Shown here: positions 11,790-22,949 of the stretch, one piece after another
How the letters are laid out: every line of letters starts with the position of its first letter
How positions within the stretch are numbered: the first letter of the stretch is position 1
DNA from: Ischnura elegans
Lineage: Eukaryota; Arthropoda; Insecta; Odonata; Coenagrionidae
Length of the DNA: 64,000 nucleotides
NCBI RefSeq assembly: GCF_921293095.1
Contig: NC_060254.1
Coordinates: 55,474,069 to 55,538,068 of the forward strand
Direction of reading: 5' to 3'
Made by a program: the position numbers and the translations under genes
The notes under the pieces: model-generated
What the model saw: only the letters and a program-made list of their open reading frames with translations
Database searches by the model: none
What the model was told of the DNA's origin: nothing

Positions 11790-12458
11790 AATAGGGTCGT
11801 TTCCTTCATCAAAGAAAACGAAAGGCATTGATTGCGTTTCGTTACCCACCACTAGTGTATTCATAATATACAAATTATTTCGTTTTAGAAATACCGGTTA
11901 AGACGAATGGCAATGGTCCATTTTTATCCTCATTTGAATAGGGCCAGATTGGCGCCCATGCGATGCCACTCCACGTGACGTCACAGGGACCTAGTTTCTA
12001 TACGAGAAGATAGGAGTTATACATCGTCTGAGATTACCAATGCGTGCATAAGGCGCAGAGCTCAGGGAAACATGTCTTAATAATCACTTATTAAAACTGG
12101 CTAAGGTCGGAAAGTTTTCTTCGTTTGATAAGGTATTAATAATCCTTTTTTAAGCCAAGCGCTACCAGCCAGCAGGGTACTCAGCTACCCGCTAGCAGCC
12201 TGCGTCGTATCAGCGCTAAGCCTCGGCTCAAGGTCACCTCACAGGGCGGCAGCGGGAACCAGAAATACGTCACACGGAGAAATTTCCCGGCATTCATACT
12301 TAGGCGTCGCGTTTTCGCGCGCTTGAAAATTTTCACTTTTCATTTAATCGCGAAAAATAGATATCGTCATTCAAAAATCTAAAAGCGTGAAAGACGTACT
12401 CCAGGAGTAATAATCTTTCGATTTAGGCAATAAAAAAATAATAGGAAACCACCCTATT
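11790..12458 (-). mobile_element. ~660-bp TIR element (AATAGGGTGGTTTCC family), copy 1
   Basis: The ends AATAGGGTCGTTTCC and GGAAACCACCCTATT form inverted repeats around 669 bp. The interior includes 'cacgtgacgtcac', 'cggaaagttttcttcgtttg' and 'cgcgcgcttgaaaattttc'. The same order is found in other copies at 16034, 19419 and 60851, which run in the opposite orientation. No transposase ORF is present. I could not define a clear target duplication, so the superfamily is left open. Confidence 0.85.
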
Positions 12459-12459
12459 C

Positions 12460-13100
12460 CCTTTGGTGTCATTTCTGAGATTCAACTTCCACGGATTTGA
12501 GGCGGAATGTATCCAGTGCGTACATGTTTTGAAGTTTTTCTGAGAGTTAGTTGGATGAAACGTTCTCGGGATTTCAATCGGGTTAGATTTGGCTCCATGT
12601 CGACGTTTCGACAGCTGACCCAGCAGTCATCCTCGGGGACTGATATCACGAATTTGGTAGGGAGCAGCTAGAGACTCAGAGGCTACGCAAAAGACTAAAT
12701 TGCGTGATGATTTCAGAACAAATATCTGTCAGAGCTTCGCGGGGAACATTCTCTCGGAATAAATACCATTAATTCAGGCAAGGTATGGGGTAAGTTCGAC
12801 ATATTGAAATAATAGATAGTTGCACTTTTCATAATTGTGAAAAAGTGGAAATAACTTTTATTGCAATCCTCTTGGAAGCTAACTTAGTGTCTAGGTCCGA
12901 AAGAAACGATAAAATCAGATATATTTCAGCGAGTGGATAGGAATAGGAATTGATTTTCCGCCAAACACTAAAGGACTTACAATTAGTCAAATAGTAAGTA
13001 GTTGGTTTTTAGTAGTCATACACCTCCAACGTGCACCTTCTCTTTTTTTAACGGCTGCCTAGCAAAGTCTCTTCATCGTTTTTTTCCAGCTCTACTATTC
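12460..13100. other. Stretch without recognised gene; one short repeat arm
   Basis: Around 12598-12650 the block 'cgacgtttcgacagc' followed by 'tcatcctcgggga' resembles one arm of the foldback at 21831-22005. Otherwise nothing is recognised. Confidence 0.4.
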
Positions 13101-13104
13101 GTAT

Positions 13105-13250
13105 GAATCTCATTGTAATTGGCATTATTTTGAAGCTTTTGTGGTGGCTGAGAACTTATTTGCACATAAAGGTAGTTTTCACATTGATTAGATAGTGTCT
13201 TGCCAAGAAATAAGTAGATTTCCAAAGGCGATTAATTGCCTGGGAGGATA
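13105..13250 (+). repeat. Direct repeat, copy 1
   Basis: The segment containing 'cattgtaattgg' and 'cacataaaggtagtt' is repeated in the same orientation at 15046-15190, about 1.94 kb away. The two copies bracket the second GC-rich array and the Harbinger-like MITE. This could be a local duplication or two copies of one dispersed repeat. Confidence 0.65.
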
Positions 13251-13649
13251 GTACTTCATTTGAACGTCCATCTACTTGCTTTTTGACGCGGCTTCTAAAG
13301 TCGTATGTAGATGAATGTTTGTGGCTGGGCCCTTTCCTCCTCCAATTCTCTCGTGTCTTTTATTTTCCTCGTTCGTCTGCAAATCACGAGTCTTTGGCAC
13401 GACTGCGGACGAGACGGACGTTCTTGCTTCTTAATAGACGCGGAAGGTGGCCGGCGCGGCGGGTCGAATGCGGAATTGGTAATGGGAAGGGTAAACCTGA
13501 CAAGAGGCGTCTTTGATGGCTGGGAGAGGGAAACTGCTTCTTGGCTCGACCCTCGATGAGAAAGCGCGAACAAGGAGTGAAATTATCGCTTATAGCTCGA
13601 AACCTTATGCACGACGCTTAAGCCTAATTATAAGATCATATTTTAGTCC

Positions 13650-13782
13650 CTCTGAGTGATAGCTCCATCGATAGCTTTTCAGGGATCAAAGAAATGTTCG
13701 CTCGACACATAATTTTCAGAATATCACGATCATTCCCACCGTCCCTTTTTCCATCGCTCATCCCGTCACTTTCCGTATTTAC
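13650..13782 (-). repeat. Fragment of the 'gatagcttttcaggga' foldback family
   Basis: The segment reads 'tgatagctccatcgatagct' then 'tttcagggatcaaag', ending in 'accgtccctttttccatcgc'. The same blocks occur, inverted, at 18930-19085 and 21535-21700. Confidence 0.6.
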
Positions 13783-13784
13783 CA

Positions 13785-14462
13785 CTGTCGTACAATCTAT
13801 CTACCGATTTGATCGATAGATTTTTCTTCCTCATAGGAAAATCTACTAAAATTGGTAGAATATTAATTGTGTACGCATGGTTTCGCTAGGTAGGGCCTCC
13901 TTTGCTTCCATAGCACTGGAGTGTTTTATCCCTATTTCCCCCCCTTCCATTCCTTTCCTTTCCCTGGAGGCGTCGGCGGGCTCCGATCGCGACGGCGCCT
14001 CTATCCTTTTTCCCTCCTCTCCAGCCCCTCCCCGGGTGTCCTGGCGTATAAGCCTCGGGCTTGGTTCCGGGCCCCGGTGTGTTGTACCCTTAGCAGGGTT
14101 CGCCTTGAACCCTCACAATTCCTGTCGTACAATCTACCGATTCGATCGATAGATTTTTCTTCCTCATAGGAAAATCCACTAGGATTGGTAGAATATTAAT
14201 TGCGTAAGCTTGGTTTCGCTGTTAGTAGGGCCCGCCCGCCTTGTGGCGGTGCGGGAATCCTCGTCCCCTCCCTTCCTTTCCTATCCTTCCCCTGGAGGTG
14301 TCGTCGGGCTCTCATCGCGGCGATGCTTCCATTCCTTTTTCCTTCCTCTGACCTCCCACTCTCGAGAGGCACGGGCGTATAAGTCTCAGACTTGGTTCCC
14401 GGTCCTCGAGAGTGTAACCTTTGCGGGGCCCGCCCTGGGACCCCCGAATCCATTGTCGTACA
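13785..14462. repeat. GC-rich ~335-bp tandem repeat, two units
   Basis: The 'gatcgatag' landmark occurs at 13811 and 14144 (spacing 333 bp). The block order matches the array at 10015-11040: 'ttcttcctcataggaaaat', 'aggattggtaga', 'ggaggcgtcg', 'cgcgacggcgcctc', and 'ggtgtgttgta'. The two arrays are therefore one family, separated by about 2.7 kb. Confidence 0.85.
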
Positions 14463-14484
14463 AGTATAAGCAAAGCGTGGCGCT

Positions 14485-14640
14485 ACAATCGTTGTTAGCG
14501 TTTTAATTGGCTGAAGGACAGTTCCAGCGATGGTTTCAGCGACGGAATAAGGGACGTGCAGAGTGATGGAAAAGGGTTGGGATTTCCATCCCTCGAGCAA
14601 TCGCGGAAAATAATGCTTGAAACGGTCATTTTTCCGCCGT
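14485..14640 (-). repeat. Foldback-family fragment ('ggtttcagcgacgg' type)
   Basis: The blocks 'ggctgaaggacagt', 'cagcgatggtttcagcgacg' and 'ggtcatttttccgcc' match, in inverse orientation, those at 21175-21370 and the duplicated unit at 18579-18918. Confidence 0.65.
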
Positions 14641-14761
14641 CAGTGGAGCCATTGCTGAATCTGTCCCACTAAATGGATGGAAAGAATGATCGTGTGATTC
14701 AGACTTAATCGAATAATGTTAAGAGTAATTAGAGGAGCTGATGAATCGGTACCTTGATCTA

Positions 14762-14997
14762 AGGCCAGTTTACACGATACATTATCACGTACGAGTTTAT
14801 GTAAGTTTGCGTGAATGATTTTTTGTAGACCGTAACGAAACATGTGCGAATGTATGAACCAAATTAGAACAGGGTCTATTTTCCGTTCATCCATTCGCAT
14901 AAGTTGGGTAGATATACGGTACATTTTCGCGTTCATTCTCGCGTTCATACATTTGGACGTGAACTCGTACATGTTAATTTACCGTGCAAACAGGCCT
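14762..14997. mobile_element. Harbinger-like MITE, copy 2
   Basis: A 236-bp element with AGGCCAGTTTACACG at the left end and a matching right end finishing AGGCCT. It shares the interior 'aaattagaacRgg' block with the copy at 5528-5751. The flanking trinucleotides (CTA and TTG) no longer match, so this is an older insertion. Confidence 0.7.
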
Positions 14998-15045
14998 TTG
15001 CAGTAAATATCTATCATTAGTTTTTTCATTCCCTACATTTCTTAT

Positions 15046-15190
15046 TAATTTCATTGTAATTGGTATTATTTTGGAGCTTTTGCGGTAGCTGGGAACTCAT
15101 TTGTACATAAAGGTAGTTGTCTCGTTGATTACATAGTATCTGGTCATAAGAAAAGTAGATTCCTTTCGGTGATGAGTTGGAGCCTACTTA
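15046..15190 (+). repeat. Direct repeat, copy 2
   Basis: Diverged copy of 13105-13250, with 'cattgtaattggtattattt' and 'cataaaggtagttg' preserved. Confidence 0.65.
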
Positions 15191-15194
15191 CTTG

Positions 15195-16030
15195 TATGTC
15201 TATTCTGCTTACAATTTGGATTGCGACATTGACGCAATGGAAATTTGTTCCGAAAAGAAGAACAATTAGGTTTGTATGCGGGGTTAGAATGCGTCAGAGG
15301 AATGGTGATGAAACTAGGACAGTGTGGAGACAATAATTGAAGCTTAGTTTTTGATGTTACTAAATTTACCGCTTTTGCCTTGGTCAAAAGGGAACGTGCT
15401 TATGGTGCTCTTATGCTTAAACTTATGCTGCAACGTGAGAATGCTTTTTATACAATTTCCTAATACAATAAGAATATGGCAAAGCGCTGACTATAGATGT
15501 CCAAATATATTTAATCGCTGTAAAGGAACCTGTATTAGCCTTTTGAGAAGTATCAAGGTACTTAAATATTAAGTATCGATTTCAAATTACTCACGAGTAC
15601 TACTAGTATCCTGCCCTTAAGTGGAACTAACTAGAAATATCGAGTACGAATTAATCGCTATTAAGTATTTCTTACAAAAATTTACCTGTTTCAGTTGTAA
15701 TTGATACGTTAAAATGGAAAAGTAATCATAGAGTCTACATTTAGCACTGCTTACACAATTTCCTACTTTCGTCCACTCAAACTGTTTCCTCGTTTTGGAA
15801 AGTCCAAGATTTTTAAACAAAATACGCTCTGCTCTGGTTATTAGTTCACTGCTTACCTTGTCAACATAACGTAGACTGGGTGATTTTTTACAATGCAACC
15901 TTTTATATTTTTATTTTTGCAGAGCTTCCAAGGAGGTGGTATTATTATCCATTGTTATGTGTCCTTGGTTGAAGAAGAATAAATATTTATAGGTTTGTCG
16001 CATCAGTCATCGCATCATCATTTATAAGTT
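15195..16030. other. Stretch without recognised gene
   Basis: AT-rich sequence. The small ORFs show no motif and no repeat boundaries were seen. Confidence 0.4.
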
Positions 16031-16033
16031 TGT

Positions 16034-16524
16034 CGGCTAAGTATGAATGCTGCGAAAAGCCCGTGTGACGTCTGGCTGCTGCTGTGTGAGGCCACCTGGG
16101 TGCGAGGCTATGAACGCCGCTACGATGCAGGCTGCTTGCTGCCGGGCATGGCGGTAGCGTAGAGTACCTACACTGCTAGCAGGTAGCGCTTGGCTTAAAT
16201 AAGGATTATTGATAACCCTATCAAACGAAGGAAACTTTCCGATCAAGGACAATTTTAATAGGTGATTATTATGAGATGTTTCCCTGAGTTCTGTACAACT
16301 CCTGACTACTCGTACAACATCTGGGTTCCTGTGACGTCACGTTGAGTGGCATCGCATGGGCGCCAATCTGGTCTTTTTCAAATGAGGTTAAAATCGACAA
16401 TTAACATTCGTCTTAACTGGGATTTCTAAAACCAAATAATTTGTATATTATGAATACACTAATGGTGGGTAACGAATCGCAATAAATGCCTTTCGTTTTC
16501 TTTGATGAAGGAAACTACCCTATT
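16034..16524 (+). mobile_element. ~660-bp TIR element, copy 2, 5'-truncated
   Basis: The right end GGAAACTACCCTATT is intact, but the copy starts at 'cggctaagtatgaatgctg'. The first ~170 bp of the element, including the left terminal repeat, are missing relative to 19419-20075. Confidence 0.8.
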
Positions 16525-16574
16525 GTCGAAGGACAATTGGACAGGAAGTAAGGCCAGAATGAGTTACACATGAA

Positions 16575-16705
16575 AACTAATTACCGACGTAAATGAGAAT
16601 AAATATGTAAATATGGAAAGATTAGCAGATGAGAGATAGTAATGGAGATCTGCGTGATTCCAATCTTTGGATTCTTGACTTGCGATGATGATGATGATGA
16701 AATGA
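16575..16705 (+). mobile_element. LINE 3' tail, + strand
   Basis: Translation gives VNMERLADER, then WRSA, then a Q-SLDS ending and a 'gatgatgatgatgatga' tail. It belongs to the same family as the copies at 7688 and 20265. Stops interrupt the frame. Confidence 0.65.
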
Positions 16706-16709
16706 AACG

Positions 16710-18535
16710 TAATTATTTCGCGGTAATTCTCGGACAAATGTGACGCTCTACTGTTTCCGATTGCATGGAGGAAGTCCCGACCTCGTCGATCAGGAATAGA
16801 AAAAGTCTCGAACCTTCATCAGTTGAAATGAACGCCGAAGGAAGCTCGGGGTTAAGTAACGCTTTAATTGAGAATCACGCTTTTCCCCTTGTCCCTAGTT
16901 ATCTTAGTTATTTCTTGCCATCACGCTCGCGGCCGCTTGTCACGAGTGCTGAGAAATCATCACGCTCTGAAACTCGAATGTTTTTTTTCATGGCCTCTTC
17001 AACCAAAGTAGATTAAAAAAAGGTTAAAGGTAAATTTGCAAGTCCTCCTTCAGGCCTACATTAATTTTGATCGAGTGACGATCTTTGACGGTTTTTCTTA
17101 CGTAAAAGTATGTTATTTGCTCGTGTTTTAAAGAAAATATTAAAGTTCCTCTTCCGGCAATGGAGGAAGTATGTGTGTAAAATCTCTGTGAAATTTAGTG
17201 ATTTTTTTAAATCTTGGTTCAAAATGGTGTTCTTATTTGTATCGTAGCATGTCGGTCGGTGTTTGCTTTTTGCATTGCCTTCAGATATTGTTTCGCGTGA
17301 TCCCGTGATATTCAAGGTTTTCTAAGGTAAAATAATAACAGTGGTTAAACTATCTGTTGAAGCAAAGGCATTCTTACTCTCAATGAATAAAACGAGCATG
17401 CTTTCGAAGAAACTGATTAGGAATTATCGAACTGTTATTAAAAATGTTTACTATTTTTTGTTAACTGTGACTCGAAAAGATATCGAAAAATGCTAATTTA
17501 TAACTTTAATTATTGAAATAACCTACAACAGTGGCTGATACATATGGGGGTGCACCCACCCCCTTGCGGGGCGGCCTTCATTGCTGAACATTGAAGATTC
17601 ACAATTGTAACTTTTTAATATCATAAGGTCGTATTGTCTTGTATAGGTGTATAATCAGTTTGAATAAAACTTTGAATGTAACTTGATTATTTTTAATTAC
17701 GATATAAGTAAAGATAGCTCAAAATATCTTTTGCGCCCCCTACCTCCTTTGAGTTTTTTCTGTATCCGCTACTGATCTACAACATGTGTGATTATGACTC
17801 TCGTACTAAACTATGTGTTATTTGATTAAATGACAAATCTCCCAGACCCAAAAGAGCTTACAGAAATAAAATCGATTAATTTGAGGTTTAATTAAAGGGA
17901 AATAGATTTTATTCGATATTGTTCGCCTAATTTATCTTCTTTTAAGCATGAGATAATATATCAAATAAACAATTTGCAAACTTCACGAAACCAGTGATAT
18001 GATTTTTTTTTAAACTGTCAGTTTGAAACAACTTTACCTAGGTACTTCTAAATGTATATCGTTCCCATTGTTATAGTGGCTTCTCTTTAAATACAAACTT
18101 GAGTCCGTCCATGCCACTTAGAGAGGCGTGCTATATTTTTTGTTCACGTGCTGAAAGGACGAACGAGCTTCGTATTTACTTAGAGACCATGATTTACGTA
18201 AGCTATTCTTTTGTTTGCCCGATTGAGGAGTTGACATTTGTCGTCGGCAGCTTAAAGGAGTCTAGAGATAGATAGCGAACCTGGCGCAACGCGATTGTCC
18301 GTGACCATCGGCTCTTGGGCTGCAACAACGTCCTCACACCCCGGCCTTGCGCCTCGCCGCCTTCATTTGTTATCTTTGTTATTCTTGAACCATGTGCTAC
18401 GGGAAAAAAAAGAATCCTGTCAAAGAAAGAGCCACCATTATCGGCAATCGGGAAAATCGGTTTTGTTTCTTATGAAGTGTTATTCTTTAGCCTAAATCAA
18501 ACGGAATTTTTAAAAAATTCCTAGCGAGGGACAAT
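16710..18535. other. Stretch without recognised gene
   Basis: Mostly AT-rich. A C-rich patch near 17545-17580 ('gtgcacccacccccttgcgg') resembles the C-rich ends of other MITEs here, but no partner end was found. Confidence 0.4.
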
Positions 18536-18539
18536 TTCA

Positions 18540-19085
18540 GCGGTCGATCCTGTGATGGCGGAAAAAAATGACCGTGTTTTTGCGATTATCTTTCTCTATT
18601 TATCGAGGAATGGATATACGATCCCTTTTTCTATCTCTCGGCTCATGCCTTTGTCCGTTGCTGAAACCATCGCGAGTATCGTGCTTCAGCCAATCAGGAT
18701 GCACGACCGCTGACAACGATTGTAGCGCTCACGCTTGGCTTTTAATTGAACTTTGCTATTTTTCTCTTTATATCAAGGAATGAAAATACGATACTTTTTC
18801 CATCTCTCGGCTTATGCCTTTGTCCGTTGCTGAAACCATCGCTGGTATCGTGCTCAGCCAATCAGGATGCGCAGCCGCTGACAGCGATTGGAACGCTAAC
18901 GCTTGGATTTTAATTGAACGGCAGTCACGGAAAAGACGGAATAAGCGATGGAAAAAAAGGATGGTGGAAATGACCGGGTGATTCTGAAAATGATGGGTCG
19001 AGCGATCATTTCATTGGTCCCCGAAAAGCTATCGCTAGAGCTATCATTCTGGCGGGACAGAAAAAAATTATTATTTGGTTTTAGG
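18540..19085 (+). repeat. Foldback-family element with an internal tandem duplication
   Basis: A unit of about 168 bp is repeated twice, ending 'ttttaattgaa' at 18750 and again at 18918. Both units contain 'cctttgtccgttgctgaaac' and 'cagccaatcaggatgc'. The right part (18930-19085) carries 'tcatttcattggtcc' and 'gaaaagctatcgctagagc', shared with 21535-21700. Confidence 0.7.
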
Positions 19086-19418
19086 CTTTAGGCCTAATTC
19101 GGAAGAGGGCGATACAAGCATATCATTGTCTTCATCGCAGTTTTTCAGTGCACAATTCATAGTGTTAAACCGGCAGCTTTCCGGCCTCGAGTATGTTTTT
19201 ACTGGTTTCTAAGTTGGTGGTGCATTAGATAGGTAATCATTACTAAGTGCCTTTGAATAATTCAAGTTAGCTATATTACCCCACATATCACGTCTACCGT
19301 GTCTTATTTCTTCATTCCTAGCACCTTCTCTTGCACTAGACCAAGGTTAAACGTATCATTCGTAGTGTCGGACTTTAACGATGAAAAGAGGAAGAAGGGT
19401 TTAAGTTTCCCTCGTCGA

Positions 19419-20075
19419 AATAGGGTGGTTTCCTATTATTTTTTATTGCCTAAATCTAAAGATTATTACTCCTGGAGTACATATTTCACGCCTTTAGATT
19501 TTGAAATAACGATATCTATTTTTGCGATAAAAGGAAAAGTGAACATTTTCAAGCGAGCGAAAATGCGACGGCTAAGTATGAATGCTAGGAAAAGTCCGTG
19601 TGACGTCATTCTGGTTCCGGCTGCCACTATGTGAGGCCACCTTGATGAGAGGGTATGAGTGCCGCTACGATTCAGGCTGCTAACAGGTAGCAGAGGACCC
19701 TGATAGTAAGTAGCGCTTGGCTTAAATGAGGATTATTAATACCCTATCAAACGAAGGAAACTTTCCGACCATAGACAATTTTAATAGGTGATTATTATGA
19801 GATGTTTCCTTGAGCTCTGTGCCTCATGCATGCATTGGTAATCTCAGACGATGTAAAACTCCTGACTTCTCGTGTAGCATCTGGGCCCCTGTGACGTCAC
19901 GTGGAGTGCCAATGGATGGGCGTCAATCTGGCCTTTTTTAAATGAGGTTAAAATTGACCATTAACATTCGTCTAAACTGGGATTTCAAAACCAAATAATT
20001 TGAATATTACTAATGGTGGGCAACGATTCACAATCAATGTCTTTCGTTTTCTTTGTTGAAGAAAACTACCATATT
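19419..20075 (+). mobile_element. ~660-bp TIR element, copy 3
   Basis: A 657-bp copy begins AATAGGGTGGTTTCC and ends 'gaaaactaccatatt'. The interior order is identical to that of 60851-61518. A small ORF at 19299-19634 overlaps its left part but is not shared between copies. Confidence 0.85.
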
Positions 20076-20264
20076 AGACGTGTGCCCGAATTAGACATGC
20101 CAACAGTAAAGAAACCGAATTTCTCATATTGCAACAGTGGCGGTGCAAACATTGTTGGGATGCCTTTTTCTCTCGCACGAAGATAAAATAGATCGCTCGA
20201 GTAAGTTATGAGGAAGTCCTGAGAAGAGTGGGACAAAAGAGATGTGTTATGTAAGCCTTAACTA

Positions 20265-20485
20265 GAAGACAGGGCAATTTAGTCGTCCATTTCATGAGAC
20301 ATGATGAAGACAATTGCCTAAGGTCATGCGATTGGGAAGAAGGCCAAGGGACGAATGTGTTTCATATTTCAGGATAATTTATTAAGAACTTAAAAGAGAA
20401 AAAATGCGTGAATACGAAAAGGCTATCAGGCGGGTGAGGTGCTTCAAACCTATCTCACGATTGTTGGCTTACGATGACGATGAGT
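20265..20485 (+). mobile_element. LINE 3' tail, + strand, more upstream sequence kept
   Basis: Three frames give RRQGNLVVHFMRHDE, then a decayed GKK-KGR block, then LKEKKCVNTKRLSGG and a 'gatgacgatga' tail. It is the longest recognisable copy of this family in the window and is full of stops. Confidence 0.65.
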
Positions 20486-20489
20486 ACTT

Positions 20490-21170
20490 GATACAATTTA
20501 TAATCTAAAGCGTTATCAGACCACCGGGTTGATTACGGCTCTCATTCAACAGTGGTCAAGTTGGTGTACGATGAGGCGACTTGTAGAATTCCAGCCGCGA
20601 TTATTTGAATTGGAATCACACCAAGTATTGAAGTGTATCCGCAATTGCAAAAAAATACATTCCATTGAATATACTCATTTTTAGAGAATATCTACGGAAT
20701 TGCATGTAGAAAATTAAATGCAAGGGGAAATGAGCGATTACTTATTTGGCGTTTACTTCCGTACGAATGAAGTTTATTCCTTAGCGGACGAAATAAATAT
20801 ATATTTTAAACGTGGAAATCTATTCATTGAACCTAATTGCGTTCGATTTTCGGGTCTCTTTTGCATTCTCGGGGCAGTTCTGCTAAGATGACGACAAATG
20901 ACAAGCACGAGTACACTGGGGGTCACCGGATCTCTTTGTCCATGGAGGAATTAATCGGAAGGGAAGGAATGTATTTACATCCGGGTACATATTACAACCT
21001 CGGCGCGTTGAAAGGAGAACCGAACAGATAGAGCAAGGCCGTATGGTGATTTGGGGCGTGGCGGTGGACACGCCCCCTAACGTCGTCGTAGATGTGAGAA
21101 TGTCGAAGGCGGAGGTTGCGGATAGTTCGTGTACTCAGGGGAGTAAGGATGCTGAGCTTACGTATGAATC
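20490..21170. other. Stretch without recognised gene
   Basis: The ORFs at 20837-21031 and 21043-21333 have no known motif, and the second overlaps a repeat. No gene is called. Confidence 0.35.
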
Positions 21171-21174
21171 ACGC

Positions 21175-21370
21175 GATCATTTTCCCCATCCCTTTAGAGG
21201 GATAGCTCCAGCGATCGCTTCAATGATGGCGGAAATTTTTCTCGTTTCAAGCCATCCTTTTCCGCGGTGGCTCGAGGGACGAAAATCCCATCCCTTTTTC
21301 CATCACTCGGCTCGTCCCTTTTTCCGTCGCTGAAACCATCGCTAATACCGTCCTTCAGCCAATAGGAAAT
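21175..21370 (+). repeat. Foldback-family element
   Basis: It contains 'gggatagctccagcgatcgc', 'tccctttttccgtcgctgaa' and 'accgtccttcagccaat'. These are the same blocks, inverted, as at 14485-14640. Confidence 0.65.
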
Positions 21371-21534
21371 CATAAGAAATTGGCGTAATTTCTCGAATGA
21401 TAGCAAACAATATATCGCATATAACTTGATAATTTATGTTCGCTCCCGGGCCCCACCGTCAAGGCTTCAGAGCCCTCCAAAGCGTGAAACGGACCGCGAC
21501 CCGGATAGTTCGGCTACTAACAGCGACAGTTGCA

Positions 21535-21700
21535 TATACTTAAAATGATGGAATAAGCGGCGGAAAAAGGGATGGTGAGAATGACCGTGTGATTCAGAAA
21601 ATGATAGGTCGAACTATCATTTCATTGGTCCCTGAAAAGCTATCGCTGGGGCTAGCAAAGAGAGATACGGAAAAAAATAATCGTATTATTCAGGCTTTAA
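21535..21700 (+). repeat. Foldback-family fragment
   Basis: It shares 'ggaaaaagggatggtg', 'gaccgtgtgattcagaaaat' and 'tggtccctgaaaagctatcg' with 18930-19085. Confidence 0.65.
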
Positions 21701-21830
21701 AGAGAGGAATATGTTAAAATATGGATTGGTGAGCGCGACTAGAGAAATTGGATGTTTCGTCTTCCATTTAAACGTGCTTATATCGCCTTTAATGCTATAT
21801 AATCGCATAATTAATTGTGAGAACGTTTCT

Positions 21831-22005
21831 CGGTGTTCCACCGGGTAAGTAACTCTATATTCGTCAACGCTTCGACAACAGACTCATTTACCATCCTCAG
21901 GATTTCCGTATGAGGTGCAGGAAAAAAGGAAGTCCTGAGGACGATTACCGAGTCATTTACTGAAACGTTGACGAATATGGAATTCCTCACCCGGTGGAAC
22001 ACCCG
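21831..22005. repeat. Foldback element (~72-bp imperfect arms)
   Basis: The left arm starts 'cggtgttccaccgggt' and includes 'tattcgtcaacgcttcg' and 'catcctcagga'. The right arm carries the same three blocks in reverse complement, ending at the 'ccggtggaacacccg' terminus. A spacer of about 30 bp separates the arms. Confidence 0.8.
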
Positions 22006-22312
22006 ATAAAAGTTCACGCAGCTAATTTGCTGGGAAACACTAGATATTTCTTTGCTCAGTAAATATTTACAATTTTCAAACTTCTAATCAAGATACATCA
22101 TAGGGGAGGTCCCAGACCGTCGCATAGAAGCTTAGTTTACTCTGTCTCTTCTCTCTTTTTTTTTTTGATCGGTGTTCTCAAATGACCGCAGCGCGGGAAT
22201 TTGCGCTAAGCGATCCATGTATTTCCATTTTTTTCGATTATTTCCACTCTCGAGAAACAGTATGGCAAACTTAAGAATTCAATGGACTATATTCACTTAC
22301 ATCAGTGGCGAA

Positions 22313-22941
22313 ACTAGGAATTTGCTTTGGGGGTACTTTGGGGGGTATAAAGGTGCTTTGGGGGGAATGGGATGGCATTGGGTCATGGGCGTACCAAGCA
22401 GGGGCAGTGGGGGCAGTTGCGCCCCCCTAGAGGCAAAACGTCGCAAAAGTCATTGAGCAAAATCAGTACTGCATTGAAACGAAAGTATTCAACAAATTTT
22501 CTTTAAACCCACGAAAAATGAAATGTATCAGTATAAGATATGTAATTAAAATAAAACTATTTTTCAAGGAAATAATCTCATAAACTAATAACGCGCTCTT
22601 ATAATTTTCTTAAAATGTTGGTTTCATTCACCTTTTCCATGCTAAAATGTCACAACTTGGCTTGCCTCCCCCCCCTAGACCATGGCTTGCCCCTCCCTAG
22701 TTATGATCTTGGGTACGCCCTTGCCTGTGGTGACAACCCCCTCTCCCTCACCTAGGTTCGGAATAATTTTTGAAAAATGAAATGCCTGGAAATACATTTT
22801 ACGTCATTTTGGCACTAAAAATTTAACTTTAAGGAGATGCAGTTATTATGTGTCAAAATTAGACAGTAGTATTAATTTTTTTTATTTCTCCGAGACTTAG
22901 GGGGGGATCTATCCCCTCATCTCCCCATAGTTACGCCAATG
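22313..22941. mobile_element. MITE with terminal CAGTGGCGAAACTAGG, interrupted by another MITE
   Basis: The left end CAGTGGCGAAACTAGG pairs with the right end CCATAGTTACGCCAATG (a few mismatches). The 8-bp flanks agree at only 5 of 8 bases. An element of the 3636-3941 family sits inside it, so this one is the older insertion. Confidence 0.6.
22384..22723. mobile_element. hAT-like MITE (CATGGGCGTACC family), nested copy
   Basis: It starts CATGGGCGTACCAAG and ends 'gggtacgcccttg', the inverse of the copy at 3636-3941. Internal blocks 'aaaatcagtactgcattgaa' and 'gaccatggcttgcc' are shared. It lies inside the 22313-22941 element. Confidence 0.75.
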
Positions 22942-22949
22942 ACTCATTT

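Noticed and set aside
10117..14506. Several GC-rich ORFs of 60-134 codons in the 10-14.6 kb region as possible genes
   Set aside because: They lie in diverged copies of one tandem repeat, occur on both strands and change frame between units.
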